Origin: Bacteroidota bacterium
GTDB taxonomy: Bacteria > Bacteroidota > Bacteroidia > Chitinophagales > Chitinophagaceae
NCBI GenBank assembly: GCA_020161435.1
Contig: JAIUNV010000001.1
Span: 868,001 to 932,000 of the forward strand
Direction: 5' to 3'
Length of the DNA stretch: 64,000 bases
Shown: positions 23,583 through 31,110 of the stretch, one piece after another
How the letters are laid out: each line of letters starts with the position of its first letter
Numbering within the stretch: position 1 is the stretch's first letter
Notes under the pieces: generated by a model
What the model was told of the DNA's origin: nothing
Database searches by the model: none
What the model saw: the letters and a program-made list of their open reading frames with translations, nothing else
Translations under genes and position numbers: made by a program

Positions 23583-23777
23583 TGTGGGGTGATGAAACTT
23601 TTGGCAGACATGCCCTCTTGTCTCGGGGGTGAAGAGCAAAGGATAAACACTGTATAACGCCGATCCTGTCTGCAGCAGGACCGACTGGGGTTGACCACCA
23701 GCAGGTTTGGGATCGCATCCCAATCACGATGTACAGCCGCTAACTTCTTCGTGGAGGTTCGACTCCTCCCCCTACAG
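23583..23777 (+). ncRNA. tRNA-like RNA 2 with giant structured variable region
   Basis: Second copy of the RNA at 23296. The acceptor TGTGGGG (23583-23589) pairs with CCCTACA (23770-23776). The D and anticodon arms (23592-23629) differ from copy 1 by one base. The T-arm is GGAGG-TTCGACT-CCTCC (23753-23769). The insertion is 123 nt (23630-23752) and keeps the copy-1 order of stems, with compensating base changes and a shared GGGTTGACCAC. It has an extra hairpin, TTGGGAT-CGC-ATCCCAA, not present in copy 1. An intrinsic terminator starts 6 nt after the 3' end, which supports transcription on the plus strand. Confidence 0.72.
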
Positions 23778-23782
23778 CTTTG

Positions 23783-23817
23783 GCCTGACCACGCATTTTG
23801 CCCGGTCAGGCTTTTTT
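23783..23817 (+). terminator. Intrinsic terminator after the tRNA-like pair
   Basis: GCCTGACC (23783-23790) pairs perfectly with GGTCAGGC (23804-23811) around a 13-nt loop and is followed by six T. It belongs to the plus strand and ends the transcript of the two tRNA-like RNAs, since no coding gene lies just before it. Confidence 0.88.
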
Positions 23818-23876
23818 ATGTCTCCTGCTTATCCCCAATTTGGCTTTAGCATGTCCACAGGCCTCATTTCCATTCG

Positions 23877-23904
23877 TTTGCAACGGTGGTTGTAGGTAGA
23901 TTTG
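23877..23904 (+). promoter_or_regulatory. Candidate promoter of the MerR-type gene
   Basis: TTTG at 23877-23880 and TAGATTTG at 23897-23904, 16 bp apart, match the Bacteroidota -33/-7 elements at the short end of the spacing range. The ATG follows 29 bp later at 23934. Confidence 0.45.
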
Positions 23905-23933
23905 CACATTGGCCAAGCGCCATATTTGCAGCT

Positions 23934-24830
23934 ATGATACCTGAGCAGTTAGACTTATTTGGCGGACCACCCCGACCTCCAAAACGCATTCGGGAAGAAG
24001 AACCCGATACCACATCCGCCACGCCGGAACCGGCTCCTTTGCCCGACACCGATGATTCGCTGATGGCCACTACGCCCATACCCGAACCGGAAGCTATGCC
24101 AATGGAACCTGTTCCAGTTGATATGCCGGAGGCGGAGCAAGTGGAGGAGCCTATGCCCGATTGGATAGCGGAAGAAGAAGCGGCACCAATAGCTGCTCAG
24201 ACGTGGGAGGAAATAGTGGACGAAGAACCACCCGCTGAAGTAGCGGAAACTACGCTGATAGAAGAGGAAGCGCCAATTGCTGAACCTGAAGTAGCAGCAC
24301 CGGTATCGGACGTAATTGCCTGGATGGCACCTGAGCCCAACCGCCACGTTGTGCCAACAGATGAACCTGTTGATGAAAAGCCCGGCACTACGCTGATAGA
24401 ACCGGTATCTGATATTGTGGTAGAATTTCCTTCGGGTAAAAAAGCAACTATGGTTGCTGCCAATGCAGAAGTGGGTACGCCTGCACAAATGAATGTGCCG
24501 CCCGATGAAGAACTGTTCAAACGACAGTATTACAGCATGAAAGAAACTGCCGCCATGTTCGATATTTCGCATTCCATGCTGCGCTATTGGGAGAATGAAT
24601 TTGATGTGTTGCAACCCCGCAAAAACCGCAAAGGCGATCGCTATTTCCGCCCGGTAGATGTGAAGCATCTCCAACTCATTTATCACTTGCTGAAAGTGCG
24701 TCGCTTCACCATTGAAGGTGCCCGTGAATATTTGCGTAACCATAACAAAGCGCTGGATACATTTGAGTTGATTAAAAAGCTCGAAAAGCTGAAATCTTTT
24801 TTATTAGAACTGAAAGCCAACGTATCATGA
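23934..24830 (+). CDS. MerR-family regulator with long acidic disordered N-terminus
   Basis: 298 residues from the ATG at 23934. Residues 1-12 (IPEQLDLFGGPP) form a conserved-looking start, then about 190 residues are low in complexity and rich in Glu, Pro, Ala and Val. The MerR DNA-binding domain occupies about 195-270: YYSMKETAAMFDISHSMLRYW with a basic RKNRKGDRYFRPVDV wing, and helix FTIEGAREYL. It lacks a recognisable metal or drug site. The next gene starts in its stop codon (ATGA, 24827-24830). MerR-only proteins with this wing are common in Bacteroidota; the length of the acidic extension is unusual. Confidence 0.85.
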   Translation: MIPEQLDLFGGPPRPPKRIREEEPDTTSATPEPAPLPDTDDSLMATTPIPEPEAMPMEPVPVDMPEAEQVEEPMPDWIAEEEAAPIAAQTWEEIVDEEPPAEVAETTLIEEEAPIAEPEVAAPVSDVIAWMAPEPNRHVVPTDEPVDEKPGTTLIEPVSDIVVEFPSGKKATMVAANAEVGTPAQMNVPPDEELFKRQYYSMKETAAMFDISHSMLRYWENEFDVLQPRKNRKGDRYFRPVDVKHLQLIYHLLKVRRFTIEGAREYLRNHNKALDTFELIKKLEKLKSFLLELKANVS

Positions 24831-25357
24831 CCAACACACCGCTTCGCAAATGGATGCTTTTTGCCCTGTTAATGGTAGTAACGCAACAGGTATTTGCGCA
24901 GCAAAAACTGTATGAAGTATTACCCGATGCCGAAGAGAAAAAACTCTTTCGGGGCATCGTAAGCTTGCAAGACATTAAAGGTGACAGCAGTTTTACATGG
25001 TACAAGCAAAACCTACAGTATTATAGAAATAATGCCGCACTCGTTGAAGCTTTCAAACAAAAGAAAGGACAGTTTCAGTTGGTGATTTTTGCCGGCACCT
25101 GGTGTCACGATTCACAACAGATAATACCCAAATATTTCTCTTGCTTGGAAGCGGCGGGCATACCCGATTCTGCGTTCACCATTATTGCTGCCGACCGTAA
25201 TAAAACCACCGTTGGCAACTTGCATCAATTGTTTGGCGTTACGCTGGTGCCAACCGTTATTGTAATGAAAGAAGGCAAAGAAGTGGGCCGTATTTCCGAG
25301 TACGGTAAAACAGGCTTGCCAGATGCAGAGTTGGCCAGTATTATCGCCGCATTATAA
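24827..25357 (+). CDS. Secreted thioredoxin-fold protein lacking the second active-site cysteine
   Basis: 176 residues. The signal peptide lies at about 7-25 (ends QQVFAQ). The thioredoxin-like fold follows, with FAGTWCHDSQQ (about 89-99) in place of WCxxC: the first Cys remains and the second is Ser. The cis-Pro segment is VTLVPTVIV. A single cysteine would not catalyse normal disulfide exchange, but could act through mixed disulfides or simply bind. It is coupled to the MerR gene by a four-base overlap. Confidence 0.82.
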   Translation: MTNTPLRKWMLFALLMVVTQQVFAQQKLYEVLPDAEEKKLFRGIVSLQDIKGDSSFTWYKQNLQYYRNNAALVEAFKQKKGQFQLVIFAGTWCHDSQQIIPKYFSCLEAAGIPDSAFTIIAADRNKTTVGNLHQLFGVTLVPTVIVMKEGKEVGRISEYGKTGLPDAELASIIAAL

Positions 25358-25367
25358 TCAATACCTT

Positions 25368-26450
25368 TTATCGTGGCTTTCTGATATCAGATTCTCCCGC
25401 CAATTCCAGATGATGCGTTTGCAATAAACTGATGAGTTTCAAATTGATTTGCTCTCTCAGTTTGAAAAAATCTTTAATAGCAACTCCCATATCCACAAAG
25501 TATTCGATGTGAATGATGTGTGCCGGACCGCCGGTATCACTCAGGTAAACATTACTATCCAAAATGTCGGGCTGATCTAACAGTTGTTCTACAGCTGCAA
25601 TGTAGCCTGCAATATGTGCGGGTTCTGCTTTTAAATGCAGCTCCATTTTGTTGAACACATTGCGCTGCGTCCGCAGCGAGTGGTTGTCAAGTATTGAATC
25701 CACCATTTTTTTGTTGGGCACCGTTACAAACGTTTTTTCAGTAGTACGAATGCGGGTGCTACGCAAACCTATTTTTTCTACTGACCCGGTTACAGATTCC
25801 ACCTTTACAAAATCGCCAATGGTGAAGGGTTTGTCGAAGAAAATAACAAACGAGGCAATGAGGTTTTCCAAACTTTCGCGAAAAGCCAATGCCAGTGCAG
25901 CACCCACAATACTGAGGCCTGTGAGCACATTGCTTAGGTTGAACCCGAATGAGAATTTGAGGATCATCAGCACACCCAAAATCCAAACGAGTACTTTCAG
26001 AAAGTCGCGGAAAAACATCACTAACTGGTCATCAGTACGGTCGGCGGTGAGGGCTGCTTTTTGCTGTAGCAAATGCGATACATACAAAATCATGCGGTTG
26101 CACAGCCATACAAAACTGCCAATGAGTACGCCACGGCCTATGGCTTCAATAATATCGTGGAAAGCCGCTTTGTAAATCGTAAACTTCAAGAGCTCTGGCA
26201 TGGTGAGCCTGTGCATGGCAATGATGAATGCCAATACCAAAATGAATAAATCTAACGGCGCCAGTACCAAATCGTGAAAGCGTTTGCGATCGAAGAGGCG
26301 GTTTTTGTTGGCAATCATTTTGGCAATGAGCCAGGCAGCACCTTTCGATAACAATCTCCTGAAAATAGCTACACCTAAAATAATACCTGCAGAGATGAGA
26401 TAGCTCCGCAGGCTATTGTCCAAAATCACCTGATTCAATACTTCTTGCAT
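25368..26450 (-). CDS. MscS-family mechanosensitive channel
   Basis: 360 residues from the ATG at 26450; upstream in-frame sequence belongs to the previous gene. Four to five membrane helices (about 10-190) are followed by the pore helix and beta domain: SIVGAALALAFRESLENLIASFVIFFDKPF and FVKVESVTGSVEKIGLRSTRIRT are clear MscS marks. It opens under membrane tension to release solutes. It starts 5 bp after the gene at 26456 and is last of a three-gene minus-strand operon with lpxH. Confidence 0.92.
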   Translation of the reverse strand: MQEVLNQVILDNSLRSYLISAGIILGVAIFRRLLSKGAAWLIAKMIANKNRLFDRKRFHDLVLAPLDLFILVLAFIIAMHRLTMPELLKFTIYKAAFHDIIEAIGRGVLIGSFVWLCNRMILYVSHLLQQKAALTADRTDDQLVMFFRDFLKVLVWILGVLMILKFSFGFNLSNVLTGLSIVGAALALAFRESLENLIASFVIFFDKPFTIGDFVKVESVTGSVEKIGLRSTRIRTTEKTFVTVPNKKMVDSILDNHSLRTQRNVFNKMELHLKAEPAHIAGYIAAVEQLLDQPDILDSNVYLSDTGGPAHIIHIEYFVDMGVAIKDFFKLREQINLKLISLLQTHHLELAGESDIRKPR

Positions 26451-26455
26451 AGTGC

Positions 26456-27310
26456 TTATTCTAATGCTTGTGTGAGTGCATACGCATACAATTGATTGTT
26501 GCGCAGCACATATACTTTGTTTTGGTAAAAGCGAATTTTTTGGGCATCCCACCAGCCGGCGGGCAATTCCCATTTTTTTGTATCAATGCCATTGCTGCTT
26601 AGCCATGTTACTACATCTTCGTTGGTAGCCAGTAAGCCGCGGCCAAAGCCTTGCAGGTTTTTCCAACCCTTGTATAGCATGCGTTTTTGTACAGCACCGA
26701 AATAGTCACAAATCAGTAGTCCGTTATCGGCATCGTACGCATACAGGTTTCTATTGAAATCGGTCAATGTCTGCGGATGCGGTGGCATATCGTACAGTAC
26801 CCGCATGTCTGGCGACTCCAGCAAAACCTTGCCTTCTTCGTTTATCTTTTTGATTTGTGCACTCAGGTCGTCGTATGCCCAAATATTATTGTCGTAGCTC
26901 TGTGCCACCGCATTGCATTGCAGCAGGCCAATGTTGCGTAAATCTATGCTCGTTTTCACTTGCAAAAAACGGTCGAGCAGCAGCAGGGTGCCAAAATCTT
27001 TGTACCACAAAATAATCCGCAGCGGGTTCGATACATCTATGCTGTGCAGCGTACCCACGGTTCTTACTTCATTGAAAGTGCCAACAGAATCGTAGCGGTT
27101 GTTGAGTTTTTTGATGCGCTGCTGGTCGTCTACCAAATACAGGTTGCCAAGGTTGTCTACTTCTACATTTGTCCATTTGCCGGCAAAGGTTTTTTCCAGT
27201 TGTACTTGCAGTTTGGTAATACCATTATTTGCATCTGGTATTGGTGCTACCTGCGTGTAGGATACAGCGCTTAAGCAACAGATAAATATGGTAAACAATA
27301 AACGCATCAA
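26456..27310 (-). CDS. Secreted propeller-like protein, unknown function
   Basis: 284 residues. The signal peptide is RLLFTIFICCLSAVSYT (about 3-19). The body alternates short beta strands with repeats such as VEVDNLGNLYLVDD, NIWAYDDLSAQIKK and LYAYDADNGLLICDYFG, suggesting a beta-propeller. No catalytic motif is seen. It overlaps the lpxH stop by four bases and precedes the MscS gene by 5 bp. Such proteins commonly sit in this position in related genomes, function unknown. Confidence 0.75.
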   Translation of the reverse strand: MMRLLFTIFICCLSAVSYTQVAPIPDANNGITKLQVQLEKTFAGKWTNVEVDNLGNLYLVDDQQRIKKLNNRYDSVGTFNEVRTVGTLHSIDVSNPLRIILWYKDFGTLLLLDRFLQVKTSIDLRNIGLLQCNAVAQSYDNNIWAYDDLSAQIKKINEEGKVLLESPDMRVLYDMPPHPQTLTDFNRNLYAYDADNGLLICDYFGAVQKRMLYKGWKNLQGFGRGLLATNEDVVTWLSSNGIDTKKWELPAGWWDAQKIRFYQNKVYVLRNNQLYAYALTQALE

Positions 27311-28065
27311 CCTTCGTATTTGTGCAACTGCATTTGCTCGCCATCAAAAACAGCGTAGGTAAAATGAATAATCCAATCGCCGAGGTTTACATACCAGCTG
27401 TTATTGGGCAATGCATGTATGCCGGGTACGTGCCTGTGTCCGTAAACGAAATAATCAGCATGTTGTTGCTGCAACACTTCGCGGCTATGAATCATCAGCC
27501 ATTCCTTATCGGGTCCCCAAAATTCTTTTTCATGGTCGGCCACTGCTTCGCGGCTTTTGCGACTAAAAAAATTGGCGAGGCCCATGCCAATAACGGGCGG
27601 TAGCATACCGAAAGCCCATTGGCATAAGGGGTTGCGGAAAATCTTTTTCAAAAACTTGTAACCATGGTCGCCCGGGCCAAGGCCATCGCCATGGGCGATG
27701 TACAATTGCTTGCCCGAAAACTCAAACCATTTTGGCCCAAAGTATACGGGTATGTTCAACTCTTCCTGAAAGTATGTTTTCATCCACATGTCGTGGTTGC
27801 CCACAAAAAAATGGATGGCAATGCCTTTGTCGGTAAGATCGGCGAGTTTGCCCAGGAGCCGCACATAGCCTTTGGGCACCACGTATTTGTATTCGTACCA
27901 AAAATCAAACAGGTCGCCAACAATAAATATGACGGCAGCTTCGTGTTCAATCTCATTGAGAAATCGAACGAGTTTGTTTTCCCGCTGGCGGCTGGCAGCA
28001 GCATTGGGTGCGCCCAAATGAAAATCAGAAAGAAAGAAAACCTTTTTGCCGGCGGGTAATTGCAT
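27307..28065 (-). CDS. lpxH: UDP-2,3-diacylglucosamine diphosphatase LpxH-like
   Basis: 252 residues. Calcineurin-like metallophosphoesterase motifs occur in order: FLSDFHLGAP, VGDLFDFWYEY, FFVGNHDMW, IAHGDGLGPGD and VYGHRHVPG. The DFWYEY sequence after GDLFD is typical of the LpxH/UDP-diacylglucosamine pyrophosphatase group of lipid A synthesis, acting at the inner membrane. First gene of the operon continuing into the propeller protein (ATGA overlap) and MscS. Confidence 0.88.
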   Translation of the reverse strand: MQLPAGKKVFFLSDFHLGAPNAAASRQRENKLVRFLNEIEHEAAVIFIVGDLFDFWYEYKYVVPKGYVRLLGKLADLTDKGIAIHFFVGNHDMWMKTYFQEELNIPVYFGPKWFEFSGKQLYIAHGDGLGPGDHGYKFLKKIFRNPLCQWAFGMLPPVIGMGLANFFSRKSREAVADHEKEFWGPDKEWLMIHSREVLQQQHADYFVYGHRHVPGIHALPNNSWYVNLGDWIIHFTYAVFDGEQMQLHKYEG

Positions 28066-28198
28066 GGCACAAATGTAGGCGGATGCCAGTAATTGGCATC
28101 CAGCGGCAGGGCTTTAAATGCAGTAAAGCGTTTTGTTTTGGCTACGCAAAACAGTACTTTCCTGCCTCATTTATTTCGATACGTTTTAATTCCGCCCT

Positions 28199-29944
28199 AT
28201 GAAATGGCCACTCCTCATTACCGGAACCGTCATTAGCATCTTTGTCGCATTCCTGTTGTCAACATTCGGCTATCAAACGCAGCCGGCTTTTGTGTCTTAT
28301 CAGGCATACCTGCAAAATAAAACAGCCATTGGCTGTGCCTCATCAGGAGATGCAAGCTTTGATTGGCGGGTGGATGAACCACAAATTCCTTTACTGCAAG
28401 GCTGGGGAAGCTTCCGTTGGCATGTGACTGCCGCCAACGATTCTGCGCAGGTGTATTTTAATCAGGGCATCAACATGTATTATAGTTTTCACATGATTGA
28501 AGCCAAAGCTTCGTTTGCCAAAGCCGCCCGGTTCGATCCGGATTGTGCCATGGCTTTCTGGGGGTTGGCCATGGCCTATGGGGTAAACTATAACTATGCA
28601 ATGCTTCAAAATGCACCGGAGGCCATGGATGCTGTGCGCAAAGCCAGTGCTACTGTAAATAATGAAACTGCATTGGAGCAAGCACTTATAGCTACACTTA
28701 CTGCCCGCTACAATGCAGATACCGCAGTGAGCAGAAGCCGGCAAAATGTTGACTACGAAAAGGCCATCAGGCGGGTATTGGATAAATATCCTGATGACGC
28801 CAATGTACATGCTTTGTATGCCGATGCATTGATGGTACAGCACCCATGGGATAAGTACGACATCAATGGAAGCCCCAAGCCATGGACACCTGCCATTGTA
28901 ACGGTGCTTGAGCAGGGGCTGGCTAAACATCCGTCTCATCCAAGCCTCAATCATTTGTATATACATGCGATGGAAGGTGGTGTAAAAGCTACTGATGCTT
29001 TACCCAGTGCCTGGCGCCTCAGCACTATGATGCCAATGGTGAGCCATATGGTGCACATGCCTTCGCATATTTTCATTCGTACCGGCTATTATAAAGAAGG
29101 CATGCTGGTAAATGATTCTTCCGTCAATGGATTCAATGAATACTATGCGCAGTTTCCCGAGGTGGAGGGCGATGCTTATTTATACCTCATACACAATTTG
29201 CACATGAAAGCAGCATGCACCATGTATAGGGGCAATGCGCAAGATGCAGCTGCTGCGGCCAAGCAACTGCAGGAGGCAGTGCCTGGTAAGTATATGGAAA
29301 TGGGTGGTGGCATGGGTAATTACATGCAGTATGCCTTCAGTACATCTATTATGGCGCAAGTGCGTTTTGGGCATTGGGATAGCTTGCTGGATGCACCACG
29401 CATCCATCCGCAATTGAAGTATGCCTGGGCTATACAAAGTTTTGGCAAAGGCATGGCCTGGTTGAAAAAAGGCAATACTGTAAAAGCAACGGATATGCTT
29501 TCGGATTTGAAAAGTTTGAGCAACGATGCATCGTTGCAGGAGCAGTTTGAAACCATTAACCCTGCTATCAAAGCTTTGGGTATTATGACTGCAATATTGG
29601 AAGGCAGCATCGCCTGGCAAAACCAGGAGCTGGATGAGGCGATTGCTTTGTTTGAAGAAGCTGTGAAACGGGAAGACGGGCTGATGTATCAAGAACCAAG
29701 GGATTGGCTGTTGCCGGGGAGGCATTATTTGGGGGCTGCGTTATTAGCGAAGCGGCAGTTTGCCCGAGCAGCTTTAGTCTATCAACAAGAACTCATCATC
29801 AATCCAAAAAACGTGTGGAGCCTGTATGGATTGTACAAAGCACAATCTTTCTTGGGCAAAGCGAAGGGAGCTGCACAAACAAAACTGCAATTGCAGCAAG
29901 CCGCAAAAGATGCAGATGTTGAACTAAAAAGCTCTGTAATGTAG
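28199..29944 (+). CDS. TPR-containing membrane-anchored or exported protein
   Basis: 581 residues. One N-terminal hydrophobic helix (about 4-22) acts as signal or anchor. TPR-like helix pairs are evident: AQVYFNQGINMYYSFHMIEA with AAKASFAKAARFDPDCAMAFWGLA-like continuation, and near the C-terminus DEAIALFEEAVKREDGL with AALVYQQELIINPKNVW. A histidine-rich HMVHMPSHIFIRTGYY segment lies mid-protein. Proteins of this layout are frequent in Bacteroidota and Acidobacteriota, with no established function. Monocistronic by position. Confidence 0.78.
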   Translation: MKWPLLITGTVISIFVAFLLSTFGYQTQPAFVSYQAYLQNKTAIGCASSGDASFDWRVDEPQIPLLQGWGSFRWHVTAANDSAQVYFNQGINMYYSFHMIEAKASFAKAARFDPDCAMAFWGLAMAYGVNYNYAMLQNAPEAMDAVRKASATVNNETALEQALIATLTARYNADTAVSRSRQNVDYEKAIRRVLDKYPDDANVHALYADALMVQHPWDKYDINGSPKPWTPAIVTVLEQGLAKHPSHPSLNHLYIHAMEGGVKATDALPSAWRLSTMMPMVSHMVHMPSHIFIRTGYYKEGMLVNDSSVNGFNEYYAQFPEVEGDAYLYLIHNLHMKAACTMYRGNAQDAAAAAKQLQEAVPGKYMEMGGGMGNYMQYAFSTSIMAQVRFGHWDSLLDAPRIHPQLKYAWAIQSFGKGMAWLKKGNTVKATDMLSDLKSLSNDASLQEQFETINPAIKALGIMTAILEGSIAWQNQELDEAIALFEEAVKREDGLMYQEPRDWLLPGRHYLGAALLAKRQFARAALVYQQELIINPKNVWSLYGLYKAQSFLGKAKGAAQTKLQLQQAAKDADVELKSSVM

Positions 29945-29960
29945 GGCAGGCTAATTTTTG

Positions 29961-30398
29961 TTATCGATGTTTTTCTTGCTGGTATTGCAACACATCGCCA
30001 GAAGGAATGATGGGTTTGCCTTCAATAGATCGGGCATACCAATACACCCATGCGTTCGTGGTTTGTCCGCCTTCGAGGTATACCGTCACTAAATCTCTGC
30101 GATAGAGGGGGCCTCCATCGTCTTCGTTGTCGTGTATGCCTTCGTAATCATCCAGCTGGGCCATAGCGTAGCCAAATTCATCCACATTTTTGATGCTGTA
30201 TAATTCACCTACGATGTAAGCTTCTTCTTGGCAAGGAAGTGCAGCGGGGTATTCACCTAAATCGTAGAGTTTGCCGTTTATTTTCCCGGCACGTTCCCAG
30301 TTGAAATAGCGACTCATCCATTCGTATGCAGGGCTGTTAAACCCTTTGCGCAGCGAACCGTATACAAACAATTGAAAACATGTTTCGGGCTTACTCAT
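29961..30398 (-). CDS. Gamma-glutamylcyclotransferase-fold protein (AIG2-like)
   Basis: 145 residues. The fold start FQLFVYGSLRKGFNSPAYEW and the segment LYDLGEYPAA, followed by YEGIHDNED, match the YGSLRxG and active-site Glu pattern of the GGCT/AIG2-like family. Members cyclise gamma-glutamyl amides, but substrates of bacterial ones are mostly unknown. Follows the LUD-domain gene by 45 bp on the minus strand. Confidence 0.82.
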   Translation of the reverse strand: MSKPETCFQLFVYGSLRKGFNSPAYEWMSRYFNWERAGKINGKLYDLGEYPAALPCQEEAYIVGELYSIKNVDEFGYAMAQLDDYEGIHDNEDDGGPLYRRDLVTVYLEGGQTTNAWVYWYARSIEGKPIIPSGDVLQYQQEKHR

Positions 30399-30443
30399 AT
30401 AATCCTCATTAGTGTTGGCTAAAGGTCACAAAGTATACCCAAT

Positions 30444-31091
30444 CTACCATAACGATTCAGTTAAAAAGCAGAATACTTCTTTTGGGCCATGTACACCGGT
30501 AACCAATGTCTTTTCGATATCGGCAGTGCGGCTGGGGCCACTGGCGAGTGTTATAAATGAAGGTAAATGTTGGCCATACTTTTGTTGCAATAGCTGCATG
30601 GCATCGGCAATATCGTACACCAATTGCTGCTCTGCGGCCAGGCAAATATGTATGGGGGCATACACGCTGGTGGTTCGGCCCGATGATGCGGTGCTGCTGA
30701 GTAACAAGCTGCCTGTACGGGCTACCAATGCTTCGGCACCAGTAATGCTGGCATGGCAGTCGGCCAGGGTTGGGTGCCAGCCCTTGTTCCATCCGGCGGA
30801 CTCAAGCATGGTTCTAATTACAGCATTACTGCAATACCACTTTTGAATGGCTTTTTTTTCTGCCAGCATGTTGAGTTGTGCCACACATTCTGCTATGTCT
30901 GTACAATAAGCAAACTGCCCTTGTATTTGTGTAAACTGTTCGGCAAACAGGATGGCTAAATCTGCATCGGCCTGCGGAGGCAATACGGCTTCTGCAGATA
31001 ACTGTGTATGTTCTGGAAACGGAACAGGCACTGAACTTGTCAGTGCCTGTTTTATCTTTTGAAGTATTCGGTCTTTAGCGTTGTCAGGCAT
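30444..31091 (-). CDS. LUD-domain protein (LutC/YkgG family)
   Basis: 215 residues from the ATG at 31091, 19 bp after ftsH. The LUD core is seen as DCHASITGAEALVARTGSLLL (about 115-135), followed by ALASGPSRTADIEKT-type text near residue 190, where SGPSRTADIEKTLVTGVHGP is the family hallmark. In LutABC the domain supports lactate oxidation, but no lutA or lutB lies here. The rsfS-ftsH-LUD order is common in this phylum. Confidence 0.88.
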   Translation of the reverse strand: MPDNAKDRILQKIKQALTSSVPVPFPEHTQLSAEAVLPPQADADLAILFAEQFTQIQGQFAYCTDIAECVAQLNMLAEKKAIQKWYCSNAVIRTMLESAGWNKGWHPTLADCHASITGAEALVARTGSLLLSSTASSGRTTSVYAPIHICLAAEQQLVYDIADAMQLLQQKYGQHLPSFITLASGPSRTADIEKTLVTGVHGPKEVFCFLTESLW

Positions 31092-31110
31092 GGCCCAAAA
31101 ATACGCTGGT

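Noticed and set aside
23231..23727. Minus-strand open frames over the tRNA-like region with C-terminal text such as GEGFEPPRGS
   Set aside because: These are translations of tRNA-like arms, a well-known false-protein pattern. Both strands of the stretch are better explained by structured RNA on the plus strand.
23296..23777. Group I or group II intron in a tRNA gene
   Set aside because: The insertion lies between anticodon and T arms rather than in the anticodon loop, is only about 125 nt and lacks P7 or domain V landmarks.
23296..23777. tmRNA
   Set aside because: A complete D and anticodon arm are present, no tag frame with stop is visible, and the ends do not match tmRNA.
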